Shown: positions 27,144 through 36,307 of the stretch, piece by piece
How positions within the stretch are numbered: position 1 is the stretch's first letter
Layout: each line of letters opens with the position of its first letter
Assembly: GCF_007752135.1 (NCBI RefSeq)
Contig: NZ_CP036298.1
Coordinates: 8,052,501 to 8,116,500, forward strand
Length of the DNA stretch: 64,000 nucleotides
Reading direction: 5' to 3'
Source of the DNA: Aureliella helgolandensis
GTDB lineage: Bacteria > Planctomycetota > Planctomycetia > Pirellulales > Pirellulaceae
The notes under the pieces: generated by a model
Told to the model about the DNA's origin: nothing
Seen by the model: the letters and a program-made list of their open reading frames with translations, nothing else
The model's database searches: none
Translations under genes and position numbers: made by a program

Positions 27144-28856
27144 TCAACTCCTCCTACTAGTTTGCATGAGTTGCTTGGCTGCCCAGGGGCCGAGCTGCTC
27201 TCGAAAAATCTTGGCATTGTGCCGGATATCGGTCGGCAAACGCTTGGGATACAGCAGGATGTGTTCAATCGACTTCGTCAGCGCGTGGGATTTACCAATC
27301 CCTCGCAGCTGCGCAATCAACTGTTGGCGACTCAGCGAATCGTGAGGCGTGTGTTCAGGCCACAGCTCGGCGATCAAGACCGGTTGCTGCGAACCCAGTT
27401 CGCCAATTCCGACCAGCGCCGAGCGGTGTACGTGCGGATGCGTGTTAAAAATGGCCTCACACGGTTCGGTGAACAACTGGCCTCCTGCGGTCCTCACCCG
27501 ATGGGACTTGCGTCCACAGCACCAGAATCGGCCTTGCTCATCGAGATAGCCGACGTCGCCCATTCGATGCCATATGCGATCTCCATCCTGCACTTTATGC
27601 AAGAGGTTTTGATCGGTGCGAGTCACATACTGATGGGTCACCACATCACCGGTCACCATCAACTCACCAATCTGACCTTGTGGCAACTCGCGCACATCCT
27701 GGATCGAAGCCAAGGGACCGTCGTCGATGGCAATCACCTTCCACTCAATACCGGAGAACCGGCGACCTACACAGGTGCCTGCTCCTGCATCGCATTTATC
27801 TGCCGTTTCCTCCAACACCTCACGCGATTCGATCGATGCCACTGGCAGTGATTCGGTGGCCCCATAGGGAGTGAACATCTCTCCTCCCTCCCCCATCGTG
27901 TCGCGCATCCATCGCAGGACATTGGGAGAGACTGGAGCACCGGCGGAGAAGACTCGACGCAGACTTTCTACCTTCCGACCTCGCTCGGTGGCCCAACGCC
28001 CAACGGTTGTCCACAACACGGGTGATCCAAACGCCTGATTGACTTTCCACTGATCCATCGCATCCAACAAACGCGGCGGATCGACGTCGGCCGGCCGCGT
28101 GGGGTCCATGTCTGGAATGACCGTCGTCGTCCCCATCACTGCATTGAACAAACCAAACAGTGGAAACGCCGACAGGTCGCAACCTCCAGGCTTTATTCCG
28201 TAGTGTTCGACCAATTGATCGACTTGACTGTTAAACGTGCGGTGCGTGTACAACACCCCCTTAGGCGGCCCCGTGCTGCCCGTCGTAAAGATAATGGCAG
28301 CCTCAGAGTCCAAGGTAATCGGCGGGGGAATATAGAGTGCAGAAGGGGTTCCTGCCAAGCTTGCCAACGTCGGTTTGGGAAGAAAGCCGTACCGCGGTCC
28401 AACCGTAACGTTCTTGCGAGCATGGGGGAAGCGACGGCGGAGCACCATGCGAATCAGCTGCGCAGCGGGAATCGCCACAAAACCATCCGGCTTGGAAGCC
28501 TCTAAGCAACGCACCAAATTCTTGCGGCCCATCCCCGGATCGATCAAGATCACGACCGCCCCTGCCTTGAGTAGTGCGAACACCAGCGAAATGAAATCGG
28601 CCCCAAACTTGACCAGCATCACGATCCGCATGCCGGGGGTAATCTCCATCTTCTGCAAGCCAGCAGCAATGGAAGAAGTATGCAGCTCTAGGTCTGCAAA
28701 GGTCATCGTGGCGTAATCCCGCTTGCGCCCCGGTTCATAGCGTCCCAGCGGACTGGCCAAGGCGATTTGGGCTGGCTGCTTCGCCGCTACCTGCCGTAGT
28801 CGAGCCGCAATATTTGCGGTTGGCCTCTCCCCCTCTGAAACGCGAACTGGATCCAT
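27144..28856 (-). CDS. AMP-dependent synthetase/ligase, fatty acid CoA ligase family (OleC-like)
   Basis: 570-residue ANL-superfamily adenylating enzyme. The ATP-binding P-loop is AAIIFTTGSTGPPKGVLYTH (about residues 187-206), followed by TPYGATESLPVASIES (A5) and MGDVGYLDEQGRFWCCGRK (A7/A8), with a C-terminal subdomain containing the usual late Lys in YPKRLPTDIRHNAKIF. The form is close to OleC of olefin synthesis (beta-lactone synthetase) and to the planctomycete fatty acid CoA ligase group. The other ole genes are absent from this window, so the substrate remains open: a fatty acid or beta-hydroxy acid. GAAGG precedes the ATG by 7 bp. It ends 3 bp before rarA, and its last codons contain that gene's ribosome site. 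Confidence 0.85.
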   Translation of the reverse strand: MDPVRVSEGERPTANIAARLRQVAAKQPAQIALASPLGRYEPGRKRDYATMTFADLELHTSSIAAGLQKMEITPGMRIVMLVKFGADFISLVFALLKAGAVVILIDPGMGRKNLVRCLEASKPDGFVAIPAAQLIRMVLRRRFPHARKNVTVGPRYGFLPKPTLASLAGTPSALYIPPPITLDSEAAIIFTTGSTGPPKGVLYTHRTFNSQVDQLVEHYGIKPGGCDLSAFPLFGLFNAVMGTTTVIPDMDPTRPADVDPPRLLDAMDQWKVNQAFGSPVLWTTVGRWATERGRKVESLRRVFSAGAPVSPNVLRWMRDTMGEGGEMFTPYGATESLPVASIESREVLEETADKCDAGAGTCVGRRFSGIEWKVIAIDDGPLASIQDVRELPQGQIGELMVTGDVVTHQYVTRTDQNLLHKVQDGDRIWHRMGDVGYLDEQGRFWCCGRKSHRVRTAGGQLFTEPCEAIFNTHPHVHRSALVGIGELGSQQPVLIAELWPEHTPHDSLSRQQLIAQLRGIGKSHALTKSIEHILLYPKRLPTDIRHNAKIFREQLGPWAAKQLMQTSRRS

Positions 28857-29197
28857 GATCGAACCTTCAAATCTAACGCAATACTGCCGATACCCAGCGC
28901 AAGTTGGAAACTCCCGCTAGGTATGCCAACATACGACAAACTGAACGAGCAAATAAGGGGGGCCGCCCCCACCCTACTGAATCTACATCGATCAACGAGT
29001 CGAGTTGCCAGGAAATGATCGGCTACCAATACTGCCCCTGTACTCCTTTCGCATATTTAGCGTCTTTCGCGGTTTCATCTCCCACCGCCCCGCTAGCTCG
29101 TTTCCTAGTGCCCCGGTTCAGGGAAGCTCTTCGGAAACGGGCATGCACCTAGGCCCATCAAATGCTAACGGTCAATTGATGCAATTCCCCTCCAAAC
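28857..29197. other. Intergenic region with a GC-rich hairpin
   Basis: About 340 bp between the end of the ATP-grasp gene and the start of the OleC-like gene. At 28957-28970, GGGGGGCCGCCCCC is followed on the minus strand by TTATTT, a possible weak terminator for the mch operon. No gene seen. Confidence 0.4.
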
Positions 29198-30085
29198 TCA
29201 GTCGCCATCTCGCAGGGCATACTGCACTACCTGCCTTGCGATGTCCACGCCGAGTGCCGCGCCGGTCCCTCTCCAGCCTGGTACGGCATTTACCTCAAGC
29301 ACCAGTCGTCGTCCGTCGAGCGTAGGCAGCAGGTCGACCCCCACGACCGCGCCTCCAATAGCCCGAGCCGCTCGCCACGCTAAATCGAGTTCCAGTTCAG
29401 ACAATGCATGCGATTCAGCCACGCTTCCCTGCGATAGATTGGTGAGCCACGTTCCCTGAGCTCGTCGACGAATCGAATAATGTTGCTCACCAACGAATAG
29501 CACGCGAATATCGTATCCCGAGTGCTCGACAAACTGCTGCACATAGAGCACTTGTCCGATTTGCTGCAAGCTCCCGAGCACGCGCCAGGCCATGTCCTTG
29601 CACTGCACGCGTACAATCCCTCGGCCCTCGCCACCAAACAGGGGCTTGATGAGGACATCACCGCCTAGCTTTTCATAGGCCAGCATGGCGGACTCTCGCG
29701 TTTGGCAAGCAATGGTCGCTGGAATGGGCAAGCCAGCCACGGCCAGTCGCTGGAGGGTCAGCCACTTATCAATGGCAACCTCCAAACTGCGCGGCGAATT
29801 CACTAGCCGCACTCCCGCCGCTTCCCACCCCTGCAAGCAGTCCATCCGAAAGATGACTTGCTCCAGCGTGCCCAATGGCATCGACCGGACGATCACCGCT
29901 TCATAGGGCGGGGGCTCCACGAACACTCCCACGCCGCTCTCGATAGATCCACTCAACCCCAACTGCAAATCGACGTAGCGCAGCAAATCGATTTGAATAT
30001 CAGGTTGTAGTTCCAGGGCAGCCCGTTGCAAGTCGCGGACATAGGGTCCCTCCGGCACACCAAGAATTGCTAGCCGTCTGTGCAT
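29198..30085 (-). CDS. ATP-grasp (RimK-like) ligase adjacent to mch
   Basis: 295 residues of the ATP-grasp superfamily. The glycine loop region LIKPLFGGEGRGIVRVQ (about 143-160) and the metal-binding end VGVDLLPTLDGRRLVLEVNA with the catalytic Asp/Glu/Asn (LEVNAVPGWRG) are intact. RimK-like enzymes add glutamate or similar amino acids to a carboxylate. Its ATG follows the TAA of mch with no base between (TAAATG), so the two are translated together. ATP-grasp genes of this kind sit in methanopterin clusters of methylotrophs and planctomycetes, which suggests a role in making the tetrahydromethanopterin cofactor, for example side-chain glutamylation. That role is inferred from linkage only. Confidence 0.85.
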   Translation of the reverse strand: MHRRLAILGVPEGPYVRDLQRAALELQPDIQIDLLRYVDLQLGLSGSIESGVGVFVEPPPYEAVIVRSMPLGTLEQVIFRMDCLQGWEAAGVRLVNSPRSLEVAIDKWLTLQRLAVAGLPIPATIACQTRESAMLAYEKLGGDVLIKPLFGGEGRGIVRVQCKDMAWRVLGSLQQIGQVLYVQQFVEHSGYDIRVLFVGEQHYSIRRRAQGTWLTNLSQGSVAESHALSELELDLAWRAARAIGGAVVGVDLLPTLDGRRLVLEVNAVPGWRGTGAALGVDIARQVVQYALRDGD

Positions 30086-31129
30086 TTACCGTGATTCCAC
30101 TTCGCGAGAAGGACTTGAACCTGACGACTGCGTTTTAGAGGCCTGCACTCCGGAATCCTGGGTCTCGAACGAATGCTGCACGAGATCCCCTCGCAGCTCG
30201 CCGAATCGCCAGCTACGCCCCGTTTCGACATTCATCAACGTCACCTCAGCAGGACTGAACAAGCCTGGATCCACCTTGTAGAAATCGTATTCGTAGCGTT
30301 TAAAGATCTCGGCAAACGGCTCGCCAAAATCTCGCGATGCACAACTCGGCAACTTCGCACCCAGCTCTGCAATCACCTCATCCTCACCGCGCAACCACAA
30401 GCTTACATGGCCACCATAAAGTATCGCATCATTGGTGCGACCAATGCCCTTGGCAAAATTTGGGGTAGGTGGCGGAACAGGAGCTACCCCATAGCCACTG
30501 AGGACATTCTCTAGTGGAAACCCGAGTTCATGCAACTTGTGCAAAGAGGTCTCGACACTGCGGGCAACCACTTGTACACATCCAGCCAAACTGCGCGTCG
30601 GAGCGACCGCTAAGTAGAGGGATTCGGGAGGCACCTCGCACTCGGCTGCGATTGCCGCTGCTACCTCTTCGGTTGGCAGCACATCACTCTCCAGAGTCCC
30701 CACCGCAATCTCGTCGGAGTCGCTGGCAGCGAGGCTCTTTAGGATCTCCTCTTTGCCACGGCGAATTCTCATTGGCCCCGAACCCATTGCAAAGAATTTA
30801 TCATGCTTCACCGGCCAACCCGCGTACTGTGCCAGCATGCACGCTTGAACGGGCTTGTCGGTGGAGACTTGAACCCAAGGCCCCGGCCAAACAGCGCGCT
30901 CACCGGGAACAAGCTGCAGAGAAGCTTGTCCGGCGAGACAAATTCCGGCAAATCGCTGGCCGGCTGCCAGACCGCCTGGCGCCTGAATTCCACAGTCGAG
31001 CAAGTGCGTCCCATTGGCCAACTGCTGGTAATCGACTCGCAACTCCTCTTGATGCTCTACCATCCCCAAAAAGACGGAGAGGGCCGCTCCATTTAAACCG
31101 TTACCCAGACTTGGTTTACCAAGTGTCAT
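30086..31129 (-). CDS. mch: Methenyltetrahydromethanopterin cyclohydrolase
   Basis: About 347 residues from the ATG at 31129, which has GGAAAG 8 bp upstream; the frame stays open 22 more codons to 31195 without support. Mch hydrolyses methenyl-H4MPT to formyl-H4MPT in the C1 oxidation or formaldehyde detoxification pathway. Family signatures are clear: NGTHLLDCGIQAPGGLAAG near the N-terminus, FFAMGSGPMR, LYLAVAPTRSLAGCVQVVAR, GYGVAPVPPPTPNFAKGIGRTNDAILYGG split over residues about 225-255. The last 30 residues (TQDSGVQASKTQSSGSSPS) are a low-complexity tail unlike the family. Together with the adjacent ATP-grasp ligase it marks H4MPT-linked C1 metabolism. Confidence 0.94.
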   Translation of the reverse strand: MTLGKPSLGNGLNGAALSVFLGMVEHQEELRVDYQQLANGTHLLDCGIQAPGGLAAGQRFAGICLAGQASLQLVPGERAVWPGPWVQVSTDKPVQACMLAQYAGWPVKHDKFFAMGSGPMRIRRGKEEILKSLAASDSDEIAVGTLESDVLPTEEVAAAIAAECEVPPESLYLAVAPTRSLAGCVQVVARSVETSLHKLHELGFPLENVLSGYGVAPVPPPTPNFAKGIGRTNDAILYGGHVSLWLRGEDEVIAELGAKLPSCASRDFGEPFAEIFKRYEYDFYKVDPGLFSPAEVTLMNVETGRSWRFGELRGDLVQHSFETQDSGVQASKTQSSGSSPSREVESR

Positions 31130-31366
31130 AGCCAACTTTCCATTCGCGATAGTAAGGAATGTCCCGAGGATTGAGTGCGGAAAAACTCTCCGCAAATTCT
31201 AAAAAATCATCAACGTTCTGGCTCAACTTTGGACGATCAACCTTGCTGTCAGCTCGCCACAGCCTATAGTTTACCCGTGGGCCGTGATAAGCCCGCAAAA
31301 TGAACTTCCGATTGATTTAACTGGCAGAGGGATCAATTTTTGCGTTAGCCTAGATCTTCAAGTAGC

Positions 31367-31453
31367 ATGTGCAGAAGCACGCTCGATCTTCGCTTGTCTC
31401 GCACCGGCTCCACTTTTGCCGAGCACAATCGGAAGCTTCGAATTAGCCGTTAA
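31367..31453 (+). CDS. Possible 28-residue small protein or part of a small RNA
   Basis: ATG at 31367 opens a 28-codon frame (MCRSTLDLRLSRTGSTFAEH followed by NRKLRISR) ending in TAA at 31451-31453, inside the 5' arm of a strong terminator. The product would be basic. There is no clear ribosome site and no recognised family, so this may be chance within a non-coding RNA. Confidence 0.2.
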   Translation: MCRSTLDLRLSRTGSTFAEHNRKLRISR

Positions 31454-31494
31454 GCGCCGCCTCCAACGAGGCATAGCACTTAGCGGCTTTTTTT
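31446..31494 (+). terminator. Rho-independent terminator, plus strand, no obvious gene upstream
   Basis: Outer stem GCCGTTAAG pairs with CTTAGCGGC (one G-T wobble), and an inner stem GCCTC pairs with GAGGC around a CAAC loop; seven T follow directly (31488-31494). On the minus strand no T-run follows the hairpin, so it is directional. The nearest plus-strand gene upstream is many kilobases away. Confidence 0.75.
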
Positions 31495-31629
31495 GTCTAC
31501 TCAGGGATGCTGGATAGTGCATTTACTAGAAAGTGCGCTGATCAATGGATTCCGCTACTTTTTAGGAACGGGCCTTCGCGGTGCTCTGCACACCAAAGTA
31601 GCCAACACCTTTTCAAGACGGCGCCACAT

Positions 31630-32955
31630 TCAAGACACGTCTGGATCTTCCATTCCATACATCGGCTTGCCACCCACCCAAACGTAGCGCGCCCGTCCCT
31701 GCAATTCTTTGCCCAATAAAGGCGTGTTGCGACTGCGGGAATGCAAGGCAGCCGGCTCGACCGTCCACTTGACGTGAGGGTCGATTACCACGACATCCGC
31801 CGGCTTTCCTACCGACAAACATCCGGCGTTGATCCCCAACACCTCCGCAGGTGCCGAGGACATGCATTCAATCACTCGACGCCACCCCAAGATACCGGGC
31901 TGAACCAAGTGGGTAATGACCAGCGAAAGAGCCGTATCGAGCGTGGTCATGCCAAAAGGAACCACATCCAACTCCTGCATCTTCTTCTCTAGGGACTTGG
32001 GTTGATGCCCACTAGTTAACACGTCGATTTGTCCATCCACCAGGGCAGCAATGCAAGCATCAATGTGCTCGCGGCTTCGCAGTGGTGGGTTAACTTTCAA
32101 ATTCGAATCAAACGAGCGCAGGAGCTCATCTTCAAAACACAGATTGGCAATGCGGACTCCGACGCTAACGACCGTCCCCCGTTTCTTGCTGCGAGTGACC
32201 AGCTCGACGCTACCCGCGGTTGAGATACTGCTAAGGTGCAACCGGCCACCGGTCGTCTCCAGCAATCGCAGGTCGCGAGACGTGGCCAAATCCTCCGCCT
32301 CGGCCGGCATGGGGGCGAGTGCCAACACGAGCTGCATCATCCCCTCATGCATTACCCCACCCCGCGTGAGGCTGGTGACCTCCGGTCGATCAAAGATGGG
32401 GCGGTCAAACATCTGGCAGTATTCAAGCGCTCGCCGCAACAGGGCCGTGTTGCTAATCGGCCGCGGGGTATCGCTCAATGCAATGGCCCCAGCTTCCACC
32501 AGCGCACCGATCTCCGCCAATTCCTCTCCGGCGCGTCCCTTACTGACGCAGCCGATCGGGTAGACGCGACAATGCCCCGCACGAGCCGCCTTCTGCCTCA
32601 CAAATTCAACGGCTGCTGCGGTATCAATCGGAGGATCCGTGTTCGCTGCACACGCCAGAGAGGTGAAGCCACCAGCCACCGCCGCCAGCGTGCCGGACGC
32701 GATCGTCTCATTTTCCTCGCACCCTGGCTCCCCCAACTCACTGGCCAGATCGACCAAGCCAGGCGCCACAATACAGCCACTCGCATCCACGCGACGGCAG
32801 CCTGCCGGCAGGGCGTCGTCCATGGGGTCCAGTGCAGCAATCTTGCCACCGGAAATTAGTAGCCGACCGAGACGTTCCAAGCCCTGCCGCGGATCGACGA
32901 TCAATCCCTTTTCAATCAACCAATGCTCATCGCTGCTATGAACGGTCACTTGCAC
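31630..32955 (-). CDS. pyrC: Dihydroorotase-like protein, probable non-catalytic partner of PyrB
   Basis: 441 residues, colinear with type I dihydroorotases, which close carbamoyl-aspartate to dihydroorotate. However, the metal ligands are gone. The usual HxH after the beta-1 strand reads [11 protein letters not shown] here; the second His block (normally QHCED) reads FDRPEV; the PHH of the fourth strand reads VRIANL; and the catalytic Asp block (TDHAPH) reads TSGHQPK. Structural motifs such as [26 protein letters not shown] and [13 protein letters not shown] are kept. The GTG start at 32955 with GGGAG upstream overlaps the end of pyrB by 20 bp. Inactive dihydroorotase homologues are known to form complexes with aspartate carbamoyltransferase, and this arrangement fits that. 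A separate active dihydroorotase is expected elsewhere in the genome. Confidence 0.9.
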   Translation of the reverse strand: MQVTVHSSDEHWLIEKGLIVDPRQGLERLGRLLISGGKIAALDPMDDALPAGCRRVDASGCIVAPGLVDLASELGEPGCEENETIASGTLAAVAGGFTSLACAANTDPPIDTAAAVEFVRQKAARAGHCRVYPIGCVSKGRAGEELAEIGALVEAGAIALSDTPRPISNTALLRRALEYCQMFDRPIFDRPEVTSLTRGGVMHEGMMQLVLALAPMPAEAEDLATSRDLRLLETTGGRLHLSSISTAGSVELVTRSKKRGTVVSVGVRIANLCFEDELLRSFDSNLKVNPPLRSREHIDACIAALVDGQIDVLTSGHQPKSLEKKMQELDVVPFGMTTLDTALSLVITHLVQPGILGWRRVIECMSSAPAEVLGINAGCLSVGKPADVVVIDPHVKWTVEPAALHSRSRNTPLLGKELQGRARYVWVGGKPMYGMEDPDVS

Positions 32956-33931
32956 TCACTCCCGCTTTGTTACAGTTGGCATTAATGCTCAACCACAGTC
33001 CGGCCATCCGCACTGCAATGCCGTTGCCCACCTGCTGCAATATCACAGAATGCGGTCCATCTGCCACTTCAGGCGTTATCTCCACGCCCCGGTTGATTGG
33101 GCCGGGCGCCATAATGAGCACATCGGGTTTAGCGCGTCGCATGCGTTCTGCATTCATGGCGTACAACAATGCGTACTCCCGAACCGATGGGAATGGGCGG
33201 ATGGCTTGGCGCTCGAACTGGATCCGCAGCAGATTTAAAACATCACATTTGGGTAAGATATCATCGAGCCGATGCGCTACCTCGACACCATGCGCCTCCC
33301 ACTTGCGGGACACCAAAGTTGCGGGGCCACAAACAATTACGTGCGCCCCCAATTTCTGCAAGCCCCAGATGTTGGATCGAGCCGTCCGGCTGTGTGCGAT
33401 ATCGCCAACCAGACCAACGGTCAGCCCCCGTAGGCTGCCGCGTTTCTGGCGAATGGTCAGGATGTCCAACAATCCCTGCGTGGGATGCTCGTGGGCCCCA
33501 TCGCCCGCGTTGAGGACGGAACAATCGAGGTGTTCCGACAGCAGGCTGGCGGTCCCCGGGGTGGCATGTCGGACCACGACGGCATCGGCCCCCATTGCCT
33601 CAATCGTCTTGGCGGTATCGATGAACGTCTCGCCTTTGGAAACGGAAGACCCCGACGAAGCGAACTCAATAGTATCCGCGCCGAGGCGTTTGGAGGCCAA
33701 CGAGAAACTATTGCGCGTCCGCGTACTATTTTCAAAGAACAAGTTGGCGACCGTCTTACCGCTGAGCAGATCCAGCTTCTGCCCCTGGCTTTTAAAGCGG
33801 CCGCTTAGGACTTCCGCAGTGTCTAGAAGAGTCGTAATATCGGCAGCGGAAAGACTTTCCAACCCCAACAGGTGACGATGTCTCCAGCTGGCTGCCCAAG
33901 TCCCCAGTTCCTCGCTCAATTGTCCGCCCAT
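32936..33931 (-). CDS. pyrB: Aspartate carbamoyltransferase catalytic subunit
   Basis: 331 residues. PyrB condenses carbamoyl phosphate with aspartate, the first committed step of pyrimidine synthesis. The carbamoyl-phosphate loop is [20 protein letters not shown] (STRTR kept), followed by [34 protein letters not shown] and [17 protein letters not shown], all family signatures, so it should be active. No regulatory PyrI gene is adjacent; instead it overlaps the inactive dihydroorotase homologue by 20 bp, the layout seen where PyrB needs that protein as a scaffold. The natural start is ATG at 33931. Regulation, for example by attenuation, is not visible. Confidence 0.97.
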   Translation of the reverse strand: MGGQLSEELGTWAASWRHRHLLGLESLSAADITTLLDTAEVLSGRFKSQGQKLDLLSGKTVANLFFENSTRTRNSFSLASKRLGADTIEFASSGSSVSKGETFIDTAKTIEAMGADAVVVRHATPGTASLLSEHLDCSVLNAGDGAHEHPTQGLLDILTIRQKRGSLRGLTVGLVGDIAHSRTARSNIWGLQKLGAHVIVCGPATLVSRKWEAHGVEVAHRLDDILPKCDVLNLLRIQFERQAIRPFPSVREYALLYAMNAERMRRAKPDVLIMAPGPINRGVEITPEVADGPHSVILQQVGNGIAVRMAGLWLSINANCNKAGVSASDRS

Positions 33932-34068
33932 ACATCCCTCACACGTCTATCAGTCACCGATGCGAGCATTCTAGGCGAAGCCACCTGGGACTGCGAGGGA
34001 CCGGCCTTGCTGCGAAGCACCTAGTGTATCGTCAACACTAAGAATTAGAGGTTTAGCGAGCGTTCGGG

Positions 34069-34139
34069 AAAAGGTGTCCGACACCAAAAGTACAAAGCAC
34101 CCGAAGGGCCGTGCCGGCTTTTGGTGTCGGACACCTTTT
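34069..34139. terminator. Long perfect inverted repeat, probable bidirectional terminator or REP-like palindrome
   Basis: Two 22-bp arms, 34069-34090 and 34118-34139, are exact reverse complements, and each contains the 13-bp near-palindrome GGTGTCCGACACC flanked by A or T runs. The loop is 27 bp. It lies 83 bp beyond the end of ispH and upstream of pyrB, so it could end ispH transcripts. The arms' self-complementarity also resembles a mobile palindromic repeat. Confidence 0.7.
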
Positions 34140-34221
34140 TCCGGGCAACCCGAAAATTAAGCTTGGACAATGCACCTAGCACTCAATAAACTTAGGGACC
34201 GAAGGCCAATGTTCACGATCT

Positions 34222-35172
34222 CTACTCAACCAAACTCCCATCCTTGACGAGTTGGCGAAGCGGTTTGGGAAGTGGAAAGTGGACGTTTTCCTCTTTGACG
34301 GCATGCTCGCGGACCGTGGCATTGAACTCCCGAACAAGCCACTCCACGGTTTCCTGAACGACCGACTCAGGCGCGCTGGCGCCCGCGGTCAGCAACACGC
34401 GGTCCGAGCCCTTAAACCAATTGCGATCGATATCCTCCACTCCATCAATCAGGAATGCATCCTTCCCCTGCTCACGCCCTAACTCGCGCAAACGCTGGCT
34501 ATTGCTACTGTTCTGACTACCGATCACCAAGACAATTTCGGCTTCTTGGCTCAACAGGCGAACCGCTTCTTGGCGATTCTGAGTCGCATAACAGATGTCC
34601 TCCTTGGGAGGACTTTCAACCCAAGGAAATCGCTCACGCAAGGCCAGAATAATACGGGTGGCATCATCTACGCTGAGCGTCGTTTGGGTCAGATAGGCCA
34701 ATTTCCCATTCGCCGGAAAATTGAGTTGTTCAACCCCAGCCTCATCCTCCACCAAGACGATGGCCTCCGGCGCCTCCCCCATTGTACCGATCACCTCATC
34801 ATGACCTTCATGGCCAATCAGAATGATGGTGTACCCCTCTTTCGCATACTTGATCGCCTCCAAATGCACTTTGGTCACTAGCGGACAAGTCGCATCGATC
34901 GCGAACAACTTCCGCGTTCGCGCCACTTCGCGAATCTCCGGAGAAACACCATGGGCCGAGAACAGAACGGTGGCCCCCTCAGGGACTTCGGACAATTCGT
35001 CGACGAACACTGCCCCTTTAGCCTGAAACGTCTTTACCACATACTGGTTGTGCACAATTTCATGATAGACATAGATCGGAGTACCAAAATACTGGATCGC
35101 TAAGTCGAGGCTCGTCACAGCCATATTGACTCCCGCACAAAATCCCCTTGGGGCCGCCAGGATGATTTCCAT
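34222..35172 (-). CDS. ispH: 4-hydroxy-3-methylbut-2-enyl diphosphate reductase IspH
   Basis: 316 residues. IspH makes IPP and DMAPP in the last step of the non-mevalonate isoprenoid pathway with a [4Fe-4S] cluster. All three cluster cysteines are present: RGFCAGV (Cys 12), DATCPLVTK (about 96) and ICYATQNRQ (about 194). Substrate-binding His residues in YHEIVHNQYVV and GHEGHDEVIG, TQTTLSVDDA and GSQNSSNSQRL match the family. It is divergent from hpnC with a 100-bp gap, so isoprenoid precursor synthesis and squalene synthesis genes share a control region. A palindromic terminator lies downstream. Confidence 0.98.
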   Translation of the reverse strand: MEIILAAPRGFCAGVNMAVTSLDLAIQYFGTPIYVYHEIVHNQYVVKTFQAKGAVFVDELSEVPEGATVLFSAHGVSPEIREVARTRKLFAIDATCPLVTKVHLEAIKYAKEGYTIILIGHEGHDEVIGTMGEAPEAIVLVEDEAGVEQLNFPANGKLAYLTQTTLSVDDATRIILALRERFPWVESPPKEDICYATQNRQEAVRLLSQEAEIVLVIGSQNSSNSQRLRELGREQGKDAFLIDGVEDIDRNWFKGSDRVLLTAGASAPESVVQETVEWLVREFNATVREHAVKEENVHFPLPKPLRQLVKDGSLVE

Positions 35173-35272
35173 CGCGATTTCCTAGATTTTCAGTGTGGGA
35201 CAGGAACCATTCACCGGGTCACTGCATTAGGCTGTTGAATCACAAGCCGCCAATTAGCATCAAAGTCCTATT

Positions 35273-36307
35273 ATGCCGGAAACGGACACAAACACGACTA
35301 CCGATCGAGCTTTTTTCCTGCGGGAACTGGAGCGCTATGGGCCCGCCTGCCCTCAACCAAGTAAAAGTAGCGAGAACTCAGCCGGCATCTCCCCCCAAGT
35401 GCCGAGCCGTGAACTATCGCAAACCGAGGCCTCCCTCTACTGCCGCATGTGGGCCAAGCGGCAGTATGAAAATTTTGTGGTGGCCTCCTGCCTCTTGCCG
35501 CGGCGATATCGCCAAGATTTCTACAATATCTATGCCTTCTGCCGCTGGTCGGACAACCTGGCCGACGAATTGGACACTCCTCAAGAAAGCCTCAGGCGGC
35601 TGGCTGCCTGGCAACAACAGTTCTTGCTGTGCTACGGCGGTGCCCCCACCCATCCCGTCTTACGCAGTCTGCAGACAACCATTCAGCAGCATTCACTCCC
35701 CCCGCAACCCTTCCTCGACCTGCTGAACGCCTTCCAACAAGATCAAACCACCTGCCGCTATGAAACCGCGGCCGAACTCCTGCTCTACTGCCAGCGTTCT
35801 GCCAATCCCGTCGGACAACTCTTGCTGCAGGTCGCCGACGTGCACTCCGAAGAAGCGCTGCAGTTAAGCAACCTGGTCTGCACCGGGCTACAGCTTGCTA
35901 ATTTTTGCCAAGACATGGCGCGGGACGCCCTCAAGAATCGAATCTACGCCCCCCGCTCGCTCTGGAAGCCTCACGGCGTCACTGAAGAAATGTTGCTGGC
36001 AGGGGAACCAACCGACCAGCTCCGGGAAATGCTTGCCGCCTGGGTCGCCGAGGCGCAAAGCTACTTCGAATCAGGCTGGGGCATCGTACACCAGGTCCCA
36101 GCTTGGCTTGCCACCGATCTAGAATTATTTGTTCGCGGCGGGGTGGCCATTCTGCATAAGATTCGATCGCAGGACTACGACGTCTGGAGCCATCGGCCGA
36201 CCCTTTCCAAAATGCATCAACTGCAACTACTCACGGCTGCCACGTTGGGTCGCGTGCGGCGCCGCCGTACGCCCCCACCCACACTCGTTTCCAGGAGGAA
36301 GAGATGA
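35273..36307 (+). CDS. hpnC: Squalene synthase HpnC-like (squalene/phytoene synthase family)
   Basis: 344 residues of the trans-isoprenyl head-to-head synthase family. The two Asp-rich motifs that bind diphosphate via magnesium are present: FCRWSDNLADELD (about residues 97-109) and NFCQDMARDALKNRIYAP (about 208-225). In the three-gene HpnCDE route, HpnD makes presqualene diphosphate, HpnC converts it to hydroxysqualene and HpnE reduces this to squalene. The first of the paired synthases in this gene order normally corresponds to HpnC. It overlaps hpnD by 4 bp (ATGA), so translation is coupled. A phytoene synthase role cannot be excluded by motif alone, but three clustered genes argue for squalene. 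Confidence 0.9.
   Translation: MPETDTNTTTDRAFFLRELERYGPACPQPSKSSENSAGISPQVPSRELSQTEASLYCRMWAKRQYENFVVASCLLPRRYRQDFYNIYAFCRWSDNLADELDTPQESLRRLAAWQQQFLLCYGGAPTHPVLRSLQTTIQQHSLPPQPFLDLLNAFQQDQTTCRYETAAELLLYCQRSANPVGQLLLQVADVHSEEALQLSNLVCTGLQLANFCQDMARDALKNRIYAPRSLWKPHGVTEEMLLAGEPTDQLREMLAAWVAEAQSYFESGWGIVHQVPAWLATDLELFVRGGVAILHKIRSQDYDVWSHRPTLSKMHQLQLLTAATLGRVRRRRTPPPTLVSRRKR

Larger units (their letters stand above)
31130..31629. other. Intergenic region containing an isolated plus-strand terminator
   Basis: About 500 bp between mch and the dihydroorotase-like gene, both on the minus strand. It contains small hairpins (for example GTGCAGAAGCAC at 31369-31380) and a strong plus-strand terminator at 31446-31494, listed separately. 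This is a candidate small-RNA locus. Confidence 0.4.
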
